A DNA stretch of 43,567 nt from positions 1 to 43,567 of the forward strand of contig CBDURC010000001.1 in NCBI GenBank assembly GCA_965369635.1, in the 5' to 3' direction. The notes under the pieces were generated by a model. That model saw only the letters and a program-made list of their open reading frames with translations. It had not been told where the DNA came from and made no database searches. The position numbers and the translations under genes are program-made. This document shows, piece after piece, positions 24,244 to 32,591 of this stretch (positions are counted from its first letter, which is position 1; every line of letters begins with the position of its first letter). The DNA is from UBA3071 sp965369635. Lineage in GTDB: Bacteria > Chloroflexota > Anaerolineae > UBA3071.

Positions 24244-25356
24244 TCAGTTGCTGCTCGCTCCATCGATGCGCCAGACTGTATCCTCGTTCACCTTCTGCGA
24301 CGAGGTGTTGATCACCTGCCAGCGGTAGGTACGGTGCTCATCGTTGTCCGCCACGACGTCTGTCCAGATCTCCACCTGTTCCATGCCGCTCAGCTCCTCC
24401 CCTAGCGCAACGGCTTCTTCCCCAGAGGGGAGGGCGACGCCGGGGTAGGTGAACTCTAGCACACGGAACGACTTGACGTGGTGCAAATCCAGAGCCTTTG
24501 CCTCGTGGCGACCTTTCACCGTCATCAATCCATGCTCGCTGGGCGGCTTGAGTATCTCCGCTTGCCGTTTTCGCTGTGAGGAGAGGAGAAAGGTGAGGAC
24601 CACTCCTTCGGGATAGAAGGGGTGGTCGGGCGTCTCGTAGCAGAAGGTCAGTGAGGGGCTGCTCGGCTCGTAGCTGCCATCGTCTTGACGCGTGTATGTC
24701 TGCTTGCGACACTGCTGGCTGCGCTCGTACAGCCGATGGCGGACGATAACCTCCTCGATGACGCCGTTCCTGTTCTTGGCCACTGTCGTGATCCCACCGC
24801 TGCCCTGGAAGTGCTCGACTGTGTAGCCTTTGCCCTTTCCTGCCCAGCGGAAAATGGAAAGCCTGGTGATGGCAGGATCATGGCCATAGCCTCTGATGAT
24901 CAACTCGTCTGCCTTGCCATCTCCATCCGTATCCACTTGTTCGGGATCATCGATCCGCTTGTCAGCCAGGTAGCCTTGCCCCTTGCCCGGGTGGGTGTCA
25001 GGCAGCAACTTGTAGGGCACGAGGAACGCCGAGCGATACGGAATTGGGACGCCCGACTGGTGCGGTGAAATGTCCACCTGGGCATCGTAGATCATGCCTC
25101 CTATCGGACCGCGCTCCTCCTGGGCGGAGTCGTAGCGGTAGATAAGCAGCCACTCTTGCTCGCCATCACCGTCTATGTCCACGGTGGGCAACTGCTTGTC
25201 CTGCGGTTCCCATGCTTGGGGTATGATGCGTGCAAGGTCCAGGGGGAGTTCGATCCGCTGCTGCTGGGGCGTGCACTGCCGCATGCCGTACATCACTGCA
25301 AACACGGCAGCGAGCAACACCATGACTGCGATGGTTCCATTGCGGAGAGAGTCCAT
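24244..25356 (-). CDS. Membrane-anchored protein with calcium-loop (VCBS-like) motifs
   Basis: 370 residues. About 8-27 is an N-terminal membrane helix ending near a Cys. The soluble part has two aspartate-rich loops, DIDGDGEQEWL (about 61-71) and DTDGDGKADELI (about 142-153), which are FG-GAP/EF-hand-like calcium sites. The C-terminal half (about 240-360) has no family that I recognise; a VWRIDGAS end resembles small NTF2-like domains. It follows lon on the same strand with a palindrome between them. Extracellular location is likely; function is unknown. Confidence 0.7.
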   Translation of the reverse strand: MDSLRNGTIAVMVLLAAVFAVMYGMRQCTPQQQRIELPLDLARIIPQAWEPQDKQLPTVDIDGDGEQEWLLIYRYDSAQEERGPIGGMIYDAQVDISPHQSGVPIPYRSAFLVPYKLLPDTHPGKGQGYLADKRIDDPEQVDTDGDGKADELIIRGYGHDPAITRLSIFRWAGKGKGYTVEHFQGSGGITTVAKNRNGVIEEVIVRHRLYERSQQCRKQTYTRQDDGSYEPSSPSLTFCYETPDHPFYPEGVVLTFLLSSQRKRQAEILKPPSEHGLMTVKGRHEAKALDLHHVKSFRVLEFTYPGVALPSGEEAVALGEELSGMEQVEIWTDVVADNDEHRTYRWQVINTSSQKVNEDTVWRIDGASSN

Positions 25357-25374
25357 AACATGCCTGCCTTCTAG

Positions 25375-25402
25375 GTAGGGGCGACCGGCCGGTCGCCCCT
25401 AC
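25375..25402. repeat. 28-bp perfect palindrome overlapping the lon stop codon
   Basis: The arm GTAGGGGCGACCGG (25375-25388) is followed directly by its reverse complement to 25402. The lon TAG stop lies within it. It may end lon transcription. Similar GTAGGGGCG-type palindromes are dispersed in many environmental bacterial genomes, and near copies sit inside mrdA here. Confidence 0.8.
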
Positions 25403-27825
25403 TTTTCATGCACCAGCGCCTGCGCCAGTACCTCCTCCATGCGTTCCACCAGGACAAGGTTGAGGTCCCGCTTGACCCGGCGGGGGATATCCACCAGGTC
25501 TTTCTCGTTCTTCTTGGGCAGGAGGACTGTCTTCAGCCCGGCCCGATGGGCAGCCAGCAGCTTCTCCTTCAACCCGCCGATGGGCAGCACTCGCCCGCGC
25601 AGCGTGATTTCCCCCGTCATGCACACGTCGCGGCGCACGGGCGTTCTGCTGAGGGCGGAGACGAGCGCTGTAACCATGGTCACCCCTCCCGATGGGCCGT
25701 CCTTGGGGATTGCCCCTTCAGGCAAGTGAATGTGGATGTCCAGTTTGTCGAACTCGACATCGCCGAATCCGAACTTCTCGGCGTGAGAGCGAGTATAGGA
25801 GAGCGCTGCTTGCGCCGATTCCTGCAGCACCTGGCCCAACTGGCCGGTGAGCGTGAGATTACCTTTCCCGTCCATCAGCGTCACTTCCACCGTGGTCAGA
25901 TCGCCGCCCGCTTCGGTCCAGGCGATGCCTGTGGCCACCCCAATTTCGTTCTGCTCCTGGGCCAAGCCATAGGTGAACTGAGGTGGACCCAGATACTTGG
26001 TCAGCGATTTCACTGTGATGCGGCTGGCGGCTGGCTTCCCCTCGGCCACGCGGCGGGCTACCTTGCGGCAGACGTTGGCAATGGCTCGCTCCAGGTTGCG
26101 TACCCCCGCCTCGTAGGTGTACTCGCGGATCATCTGCCGCAGTGCCTGCTGCGAAAAACGGAGTTGGTTTGCAGAGAGCCCGTGCTCCTCCAACTGGCGC
26201 GGCATCAGGAAGCGCTTGGCGATCTCCAGCTTCTCATCCTCGATGTAGCCAGGGAAGCGGATGACCTCCATGCGGTCTTCCAGGGCTGGCGGAATGGTGT
26301 TCAGGATGTTGGCCGTGGTGATGAAGAGCACTTTCGAGAGATCGTAGGGCACGTCCAGGTAGTGATCGGAGAAGGCGTGGTTTTGCTCCGGATCGAGTAC
26401 CTCTAGCAGAGCGGCCGACGGATCGCCACGGAAGTCCGTGCCGATCTTGTCTACCTCGTCGAGCATGAACAACGGGTTCTTGGTGCCAGCATTGCGCATG
26501 GTCTGGATGATGCGCCCCGGCAGGGCACCGATGTAGGTGCGTCGGTGCCCGCGGATTTCCGCCTCGTCGCGGATACCGCCCAGGGAGACTCGAACGAACT
26601 TACGACCCAACGCCTTGGCAATCGACTTGCCCATGGATGTTTTGCCCGTGCCGGGCGGTCCCACAAAACAGAGGATAGGCGTGCGCATCTTGTCGGCGGC
26701 CAGCTTGCGCACAGCCATGTGTTCCAGGACTCGCTCTTTCGCCTTGGGCAGCCCGTAGTGATGTGCCTCAAGGATCTCCTCAGCATAGGCGATATCCAGG
26801 TTGTCTTCTGTGGTTTCATGCCACGGCAGATCGATGAGCCAGTCCAGGTACGTGCGGATGATGCCCACCTCTGGCGCAGCAGGGGGCATCATGCCCAGAC
26901 GCTCCAGTTCCTTCGCCGCTTTCTCCTGAGCGGCCTCCGGCATACGGGCGGCAGCGATCTTCTCTCGTAGCTCGGTGGTTTCTTGAGTCCGAGCGTCTGT
27001 CTCTCCTAGTTCTCTCTGAATGGCCTGCAATTGCTCTCGCAGGAAGTACTCTCGCTGGGACTTGTCCATGGTCTGCTGTACCTGGGTATGGATGCGGTTT
27101 TCCAACTCCAGCACGTCCAGTTCCTTACCCAGAAGCACACTCAACCGCTGCAAGCGCGAAATCGGGTCAAGTGTCTCCAGCAGTTCCTGCCGATGTTCCG
27201 TGTCTATGCTCAAGATCGCAGCGATCAGGTCTGCCAGCATGCCTGGTTCGTCCGTGTTCATGGCCGCCACGTAGGCATCGCCCGGCAGATTGGGAGAAAG
27301 CTGGACGCATCTCTCGAAGAGTCCCAACACAGCGCGCATCAATGCCTCCACCGATGCAGCCTTCACGCTGGGCTCGAAGATGGGCAATGCCCGCACGCGA
27401 ATGTAGGGTTCGGTGTGCACCACATCGACGATCTGCATGCGCTGCCGCCCCTGGCCCAGAACGTTGGTTGTGCCATCCGGCATGCGCAGTACACGGCCAA
27501 TGATGAACTCAGTGCCTACGGCATACACATCGTTGACGCCAGGGTCATGGATCTCTTCATCTCGCTGCGCCACAACCAGCAGCAGGTCGTTATTGGCCGC
27601 AGCGGCTTCCACAGCCTTCCCTGATCGATCCCTGCCCACGACGAGGGGGGCCAGCATCTGCGGAAAGACCACCGTGCCTCGCAATGGCAGCAACGGGTAT
27701 TCCATGATTTCGACGTCCGCTAGTGCTTCCAGTCCTTCCTCTCCCTTGCCCTGCGACGAGCCGTGAGCCGGCGCGTCGAGGAGCGAGAAGCCTGGTGCAC
27801 CGTCCATCGGTAACCATCTGTCCAT
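25399..27825 (-). CDS. lon: ATP-dependent protease La (Lon)
   Basis: 808 residues, a complete LonA. The N-terminal substrate domain begins about residue 42 (YPLLPLRGTVVFPQMLAPLVVGR). A coiled middle section follows. AAA+ ATPase: Walker A GPPGTGKT ending with K395 and T396, and Walker B-like FMLDEVDKIG. The protease domain has the Ser-Lys dyad S712 in KDGPSGG and K755 in GGLKEK. It degrades damaged and regulatory proteins in the cytoplasm. GAGGAAA lies before the ATG. The gene is 39 bp after folC on the same strand. Residues 1-38 before the Lon domain are an extra, low-similarity leader. Confidence 0.97.
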   Translation of the reverse strand: MDRWLPMDGAPGFSLLDAPAHGSSQGKGEEGLEALADVEIMEYPLLPLRGTVVFPQMLAPLVVGRDRSGKAVEAAAANNDLLLVVAQRDEEIHDPGVNDVYAVGTEFIIGRVLRMPDGTTNVLGQGRQRMQIVDVVHTEPYIRVRALPIFEPSVKAASVEALMRAVLGLFERCVQLSPNLPGDAYVAAMNTDEPGMLADLIAAILSIDTEHRQELLETLDPISRLQRLSVLLGKELDVLELENRIHTQVQQTMDKSQREYFLREQLQAIQRELGETDARTQETTELREKIAAARMPEAAQEKAAKELERLGMMPPAAPEVGIIRTYLDWLIDLPWHETTEDNLDIAYAEEILEAHHYGLPKAKERVLEHMAVRKLAADKMRTPILCFVGPPGTGKTSMGKSIAKALGRKFVRVSLGGIRDEAEIRGHRRTYIGALPGRIIQTMRNAGTKNPLFMLDEVDKIGTDFRGDPSAALLEVLDPEQNHAFSDHYLDVPYDLSKVLFITTANILNTIPPALEDRMEVIRFPGYIEDEKLEIAKRFLMPRQLEEHGLSANQLRFSQQALRQMIREYTYEAGVRNLERAIANVCRKVARRVAEGKPAASRITVKSLTKYLGPPQFTYGLAQEQNEIGVATGIAWTEAGGDLTTVEVTLMDGKGNLTLTGQLGQVLQESAQAALSYTRSHAEKFGFGDVEFDKLDIHIHLPEGAIPKDGPSGGVTMVTALVSALSRTPVRRDVCMTGEITLRGRVLPIGGLKEKLLAAHRAGLKTVLLPKKNEKDLVDIPRRVKRDLNLVLVERMEEVLAQALVHEK

Positions 27826-27864
27826 TGTCAGTCTATTTCCTCAATTACTCGCCATGCGTATTCG

Positions 27865-29292
27865 CTAGTGCACTGCCAGCACTGGTTCCGCTTCATGCGC
27901 CCAGTCATCGGGAGGTAGAGCATCGGCCAACGTTTCCCGCACCTCTCCGACAACGAAAATGGACCCCGTGGCGCAAACGAGATCCCTTGGCATTGCCCAG
28001 GCCAGGCTTTGCTCCACCGCTCCAGCCACGCTCTTGCTGACTGTCAGGAGCTGTCCGGCCTTCAACAGAGAGGCGGCTTGCTGCGCCAGTTGATGCGGAT
28101 CGGCCGCCCGGGGGTGACGAGCCTGGGTGGTGATCACGTAGTCGCTCAGGGGCAGCAGCGTCTTCAGCATGGTCTGAGTGTCCTTGTCCTCAGAAGCACC
28201 GAAAACCAGTGCCATGCGCTCGTGAGGGAACCATTCGCCCAGCGCCGCCGCTAGCTTGGCCACGGAATCGGGGTTGTGGGCGCTGTCCACCACGACAAGG
28301 GGGTGCTGTTGAAGTGTCTCCAGCCGACCGGGCCAGCGCGTCTGGGCCAAACCTTCGCGAACCGCTGAATCGGGGATCTCGATCCCGCGTCGGCGCAGTG
28401 TCGCCATGAGTGCCACGGCCATCGTGGCGTTGAGCAGTTGGTGCTGGCCGAGGAAGGGGATCCGCAACTTCTCGTGAGCAACCGGCGGATGTTGGTCACC
28501 TGTCTGTCTGTGCACGTGTAGCGTCTGCCCTGTGACGTCAGCCGTCACCCGTTCCCAACTCCAATCTCGCCCGACGAGGATCAGTTCGGCCTGGCGCTCG
28601 CGGCAGACAGCTTCGACGACCTGCATTGCCTCTGGCGGCTGCGGCGCACACACCAGCGGCACGCCCGGCTTGATAATCCCCGCCTTCTCGCCAGCGATGA
28701 GTGCCAACGTGTCGCCCAGGAGATAGGTGTGGTCCAGGCTCAAGGAGGTGATGGCAGTGATTTCAGGCAGGACGACGTTAGTGGCATCGAGCCGGCCGCC
28801 CAGGCCCGTTTCCAGGACCGCCCACTCCACCTCCTGTTGCGCGAAGTGCAGGAAGCCCAGGGCGGTGATGATCTCGAAGGTGGTGATTCCCTCCACAGCC
28901 TCGATGGCCGGGCGGCAATGCTCCACCAGCGTCACTACCTCCTCCCGAGACAGCAACTGGCCGTCGACGCGGATGCGCTCGCGGAAGGTGTGCAGGTGAG
29001 GCGAGGTGTACAGCCCCGTACGGAAACCTGCAGCACGCAGGATCGCCTCGCTCATCGCTGCTGTTGAGCCCTTGCCTTTGGTGCCGGCGATGTGCACGGA
29101 ACGGAAACGGCGGTGCGGCTCACCCAACAGGGCCAGCAGCCGTTTCATGCGGCTCAAATCGAGAGTCGCTGCATCATAGGTGAAGCGAGATTGCTTCTCA
29201 TAATCGACATAATCGAAAATGAAGTCGAGAGCCTGCTGATAGGACAGCGTCATCTGGGAATCGCAGTCTCCATTGGGAAGATTGAGTGTCAT
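27865..29292 (-). CDS. folC: Folylpolyglutamate / dihydrofolate synthase
   Basis: 475 residues of a Mur-ligase-fold ATP enzyme that adds glutamate to folates. The P-loop GTKGKGS is at 70-76. SPHLHTFRERIRVDG is the folate-binding segment. ETGLGGRLDATNVV and SLDHTYLLGDTLALIAGEKAGIIK are typical of the family, and DSAHNPDSV marks the C-terminal domain. The first ATG at 29292 would leave a leader of only a few nucleotides after the promoter at 29305-29332. ATG at 29253 (residue 14) is an alternative. It probably forms an operon with lon. Confidence 0.95.
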   Translation of the reverse strand: MTLNLPNGDCDSQMTLSYQQALDFIFDYVDYEKQSRFTYDAATLDLSRMKRLLALLGEPHRRFRSVHIAGTKGKGSTAAMSEAILRAAGFRTGLYTSPHLHTFRERIRVDGQLLSREEVVTLVEHCRPAIEAVEGITTFEIITALGFLHFAQQEVEWAVLETGLGGRLDATNVVLPEITAITSLSLDHTYLLGDTLALIAGEKAGIIKPGVPLVCAPQPPEAMQVVEAVCRERQAELILVGRDWSWERVTADVTGQTLHVHRQTGDQHPPVAHEKLRIPFLGQHQLLNATMAVALMATLRRRGIEIPDSAVREGLAQTRWPGRLETLQQHPLVVVDSAHNPDSVAKLAAALGEWFPHERMALVFGASEDKDTQTMLKTLLPLSDYVITTQARHPRAADPHQLAQQAASLLKAGQLLTVSKSVAGAVEQSLAWAMPRDLVCATGSIFVVGEVRETLADALPPDDWAHEAEPVLAVH

Positions 29293-29304
29293 TGTTCAAA
29301 GCAC

Positions 29305-29332
29305 ATTGTAACGCAAATGAGGCAAAAGGCAA
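29305..29332 (-). promoter_or_regulatory. folC-lon promoter
   Basis: On the minus strand TTGCCT (29327-29332) and TACAAT (29305-29310) are 16 bp apart, 4/6 and 5/6 to consensus. The predicted start of transcription is near 29298. Confidence 0.5.
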
Positions 29333-29413
29333 AATAGGACAAATCAGGTCACTTCTCATCGCTTGCCAAAAACCGCTTCTGGTGGCATAATCTGCCTGTC
29401 CAAGGTGGAACCC

Positions 29414-32224
29414 ATGAGTCGAAATCTGGAACACTCGCCCATGCATCCTGCCAAGCTGCCAGTCCGTCGCCATGTGCTCGTGCTGGCTGCCTACATGGTG
29501 CTCGGACTGATTCTGACCTATCCCCTTGTGCTGCGCTTCGGCACGCACGTGCCTGGCGATGGCATTGACGACCCCGCGCTGATCTGGAACCTATGGTGGG
29601 TGAAGTTTGCCCTGGTGGACCGCCAGGTCAATCCCTTCGCCTGTGGCTGGATGTTCCACCCCCTTGGCATCAACTTGGCTTTCTACACCCTCACCATTCT
29701 CAACGGGTTGCTATCCGTTCCGCTGCAGATGGCTCTGGGCCTCGTGCCTGCGTCCAACCTGCTGTTGCTGTCCTCCTTCGTCCTCAGCGGTTATGGCGCG
29801 TACCTGCTAGTGCAATTCACGCTGGGCTGCCGGAGCCGAAGCACAAAGCCTGCCGCACAGCGGACTTCGGGTACCTTGTACGCAATCTCTCGCCTCCTGC
29901 CCTCTTTCCTTGCTGGTCTGATCTATGCTTTCTCGTCGTCCAAGCTCTTCTACGCTAGTCTGGGTCAGTTCAACATCGCCAGCTCGCAGTGGATACCCTT
30001 TGCGGTGCTGTACGTACTGCGCGCCGGCCGGGATCGCAGAATGCGCAGTGCGGGGCTTGCCGCCTTGTTCCTGCTTCTCCAAGCCTATGCCGAGCTGACC
30101 TTTGCTTCCTTCCTGTTCATCTTCGTCGCCCTCTACGCCGTCTACGAACTCGTCCGCAAGGCTGCAGTCAGACACGCGCCGCGCATTGCTCACGATGAAT
30201 TGCCTGCCTCGCTATTCCTCCGCAACATGGCTGTGATCGCTGTCATCTTCGCCCTCGGCATCACGCCCTACCTTGCCAACATGCTGCCTGACCTGCGAGT
30301 GGAGGGGGACTTCTTCACATCCGGCGGCGGCTTTGCCGACGTTTTCTCGGCCGATCTGGCCGGCTACTTGCGGCCCACGCAACTGCACCCACTGTTCGGA
30401 CGGCTGGCTGCTGCACTTCCATTTCCACACGACAAGGGACAGCACCTCTACCTGGGTTACAGTGTGATGCTGCTGGTGGCCTTGGGGCTGTGGCAAGGGC
30501 GGCGCTCGCCAACGGCGCGCTTCTGGGGGCTTTCCGCACTCATCTTCTGGTTGCTGACCTTGGGTCCAACGGTGCGCATCAGCGGCCGCGATACGGGGAC
30601 ACCAGGCCCCTTCGCACTCATCGCTGAGCTTCCTTTTCTCAAGGGGAATCGCTATCCCAGCCGCTACAGTGTGATGCTTGTCCTCTCCTGCGCTGTGCTG
30701 GCTGGCTCTGGTCTGTCCTTGCTGTTCCGGGGCAAAGCAGGGAGAAGGAGGAGAATGCGGGGAATGCGAGGGACCAAGGAAGTGAGGCGAGCTTCTTCCG
30801 TCACTATGGCGTCTGCGCTCGCTGTCCTTGTTCCTGCCCTATTCCTGTTCGAGCACCTCAGTATCCCCTTGCCTCTGTCGGACATGCGCGTGCCGGCGAT
30901 CTATGAACACATCGCCGCTGAGTCGAGCGACTTCGCTGTGCTGGAACTACCTCTGGGCTGGCGCAATGGGGCGCGGGTGCTGGGCAAGCAGGACGTGATC
31001 ATCATGTTCGAGCAGTGGTACCAAGCCTCCCACGGCAAGCGGCTGTTGGGTGGGAATACCTCTCGCAACCCGGAGTTCAAGTTCCAATACTTCGCCCAGG
31101 CACCGTTGCTCAGCAGCCTGATCGGTGTACAGAACGGCCACGAGATTCCGGCGGAAGTGAAGGCGGAGGACCAAGCGCTGGCCGCTGAGGTGTTGCGCTT
31201 CCTCGGCGTCCGCTACGTGGTCGTCCACGACTCCCAAGCCAGTCCGGCACTGCTGGCCTATGCGGAGGGAGCCATGCCCTTGGAGCGGGTGGCCGAGGAG
31301 GAAGGTATCCGCCTGTACCGTGTAGCGCTGCTCCCTGAAATGGAGCAGAAGATCGACCTCAGTACGGCGCTGGGGCGTATGCACCTGGGGGAAGGATGGA
31401 GCCCGGTCGTCGATGTTGTGCAAGAGGAAGCCGCCGTCTGGGCGCAGCGGCGCCAGGCGCGGCTGCTCGCCGCGCTCACGGGCGACGAGCAGCGGCTGTG
31501 TTTCCGCGCCTGGGCTCCGCAATCGGGGCAGTCGGTCGAAGTGTGGGTGCGAGGCCGCCGGTGGGCGAGCCTTGACCTGGCCGCTGGCTGGGGTGACTAT
31601 GAGGTCAACCTGCCAGCAGGGGCTGTGCAACCGGGGCTCAACGATTTCCGGCTGCGTTTCGCACGGCTCTATCCGCTGACAGACGTCACGATACCGGGCG
31701 AAAGCAGCACTGAAGTTGCAGGACAGATGATCGCTCCGCCGATCATTGTCCAGAGCGCTGGCTTGGAAACTGGCGGTAATGACCTCGGCCGCATCTACGT
31801 GGACGGACGCGACCTTTCGCCCAACCGCCGGGGCTACAATGTCGTGGCTCTCAACTCTGCAGGAGATGTGCTGGGGAGCGAGAGTTTCGACACGCATCTG
31901 GACTCGGCAGCCTCGAAACGGTTGGCTGATTTCATCGCCGAGTTGCCAGAAGGGAGCATCGTTGCTGCGGCCGTCGCCGATGAGGCATCCATGAACCTGG
32001 GTGAAGACGCGGTGGTTGCCTTGCGGAGCATCGGCGCGACCGGCGATTTGCGGGGCAAGTTCCGCTGGGGCCATGCCATCATTGGCGTCAAGGGGGCATC
32101 TCCAGGGCAGGCATTGGAGGCGCTCGGTGTGTTGCGACCGGTCGCTGTACACGTCGGTACCGCCGCGACGGAGCCTGCAGTGGCTGCAGCTTTCGCTCAC
32201 TTCGAGTTTGGCGTCCTCCCGTAG
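29414..32224 (+). CDS. GT-C-like multi-span membrane protein with C-terminal ILEI domain
   Basis: 936 residues from ATG 29414, with AAGGTGG 5 nt before. About ten or more membrane helices fill residues 15-490, beginning VLVLAAYMVLGLILTYPLVL. The first loop has GDGIDDPALIWNLWWVKFAL and WMFHPLGINLAFYTLT, typical of polyprenol-linked GT-C-like proteins in this phylum. A soluble part of about 490-780 follows, with a beta-rich region. About 784-900 reads as an ILEI/FAM3 domain: GRIYVDGRDLSPNRRGYNVV, SFDTHLDSAASKRLADFI, GSIVAAAVADEASMNL, ALRSIGA. A basic loop near 30735-30790 is coded by GAG/GGA-rich degenerate repeats. Probably a glycan polymer or transfer enzyme; substrate unknown. Confidence 0.75.
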   Translation: MSRNLEHSPMHPAKLPVRRHVLVLAAYMVLGLILTYPLVLRFGTHVPGDGIDDPALIWNLWWVKFALVDRQVNPFACGWMFHPLGINLAFYTLTILNGLLSVPLQMALGLVPASNLLLLSSFVLSGYGAYLLVQFTLGCRSRSTKPAAQRTSGTLYAISRLLPSFLAGLIYAFSSSKLFYASLGQFNIASSQWIPFAVLYVLRAGRDRRMRSAGLAALFLLLQAYAELTFASFLFIFVALYAVYELVRKAAVRHAPRIAHDELPASLFLRNMAVIAVIFALGITPYLANMLPDLRVEGDFFTSGGGFADVFSADLAGYLRPTQLHPLFGRLAAALPFPHDKGQHLYLGYSVMLLVALGLWQGRRSPTARFWGLSALIFWLLTLGPTVRISGRDTGTPGPFALIAELPFLKGNRYPSRYSVMLVLSCAVLAGSGLSLLFRGKAGRRRRMRGMRGTKEVRRASSVTMASALAVLVPALFLFEHLSIPLPLSDMRVPAIYEHIAAESSDFAVLELPLGWRNGARVLGKQDVIIMFEQWYQASHGKRLLGGNTSRNPEFKFQYFAQAPLLSSLIGVQNGHEIPAEVKAEDQALAAEVLRFLGVRYVVVHDSQASPALLAYAEGAMPLERVAEEEGIRLYRVALLPEMEQKIDLSTALGRMHLGEGWSPVVDVVQEEAAVWAQRRQARLLAALTGDEQRLCFRAWAPQSGQSVEVWVRGRRWASLDLAAGWGDYEVNLPAGAVQPGLNDFRLRFARLYPLTDVTIPGESSTEVAGQMIAPPIIVQSAGLETGGNDLGRIYVDGRDLSPNRRGYNVVALNSAGDVLGSESFDTHLDSAASKRLADFIAELPEGSIVAAAVADEASMNLGEDAVVALRSIGATGDLRGKFRWGHAIIGVKGASPGQALEALGVLRPVAVHVGTAATEPAVAAAFAHFEFGVLP

Positions 32225-32251
32225 AGCCTGTGTGATGCCGGTCGCACCAGA

Positions 32252-32280
32252 TTGCGTTTTATGGCTCTGTGTGCTATTAT
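32252..32280 (+). promoter_or_regulatory. Possible promoter before the dehydrogenase gene
   Basis: TGCTATTAT gives an extended -10 with TATTAT at 32275-32280. TTGCGT (32252-32257) lies 17 bp upstream, 3/6 to the -35 consensus. A transcript from here would carry both repeat elements in its leader of about 300 nt. Confidence 0.42.
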
Positions 32281-32310
32281 CGGACCTAACTGGACATTGG
32301 CGATTCTAAT

Positions 32311-32367
32311 CGTAGTGACGGCTTCGGTCATCCGAAGGGGCGAAAGCGGACTGAAGTCGCTACTACG
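32311..32367. repeat. 57-bp imperfect palindrome, dispersed element copy B
   Basis: In reverse complement it starts CGTAGTAGCGACTTCAGTC and ends GTCACTACG, matching copy A at 14116-14173 at both ends with a more variable centre. The two copies are in opposite orientation. Confidence 0.8.
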
Positions 32368-32448
32368 AACCCCGTATCCTGTGGTTCGTCGGTGGTCATT
32401 CTCTGATGACTGTACAGATTGAAAGCAGGTAGCTACTCAGCCTCCCTC

Positions 32449-32545
32449 TGTCATTGCGAGGAACGGAGCGTAGCGGAGTGACGAAGCAATCTCCCCGACG
32501 CGCATGGGGATTGCTTCGTCGCAAGAGACGCTCCTCGCAATGACA
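32449..32545. repeat. 97-bp MITE-like element with 14-bp inverted ends
   Basis: Left end TGTCATTGCGAGGA and right end TCCTCGCAATGACA are perfect inverted repeats. An inner pair, GACGAAGCAATC with GATTGCTTCGTC around CCCC and GGGG, forms a long second stem. The TCATTGCGAGGA...GAAGCAATCTC pattern is a well-known dispersed repeat in diverse bacterial genomes. It has no coding capacity and is probably mobilised or propagated in trans. Confidence 0.85.
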
Positions 32546-32591
32546 TGGGCTGGTAGTTACGAAAGCAGAGAACAGGAAGTTGGAGGCGGAG

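Larger units (their letters stand above)
32225..32591. other. 367-bp gene-free region with promoter and two mobile-like repeats
   Basis: Between the ILEI protein and the dehydrogenase lie a promoter (32252-32280), the inverted element copy B (32311-32367) and the TCATTGCGAG element (32449-32545). No open frame of credible coding quality was found. Confidence 0.7.

Noticed and set aside
25408..26406. 332-codon plus-strand frame
   Set aside because: It is antisense to the protease and ATPase domains of lon, which are intact on the minus strand.
30947..32200. 417-codon minus-strand frame
   Set aside because: It is antisense to the soluble and ILEI parts of the GT-C-like gene and is His/Arg/Gln-rich without motifs.
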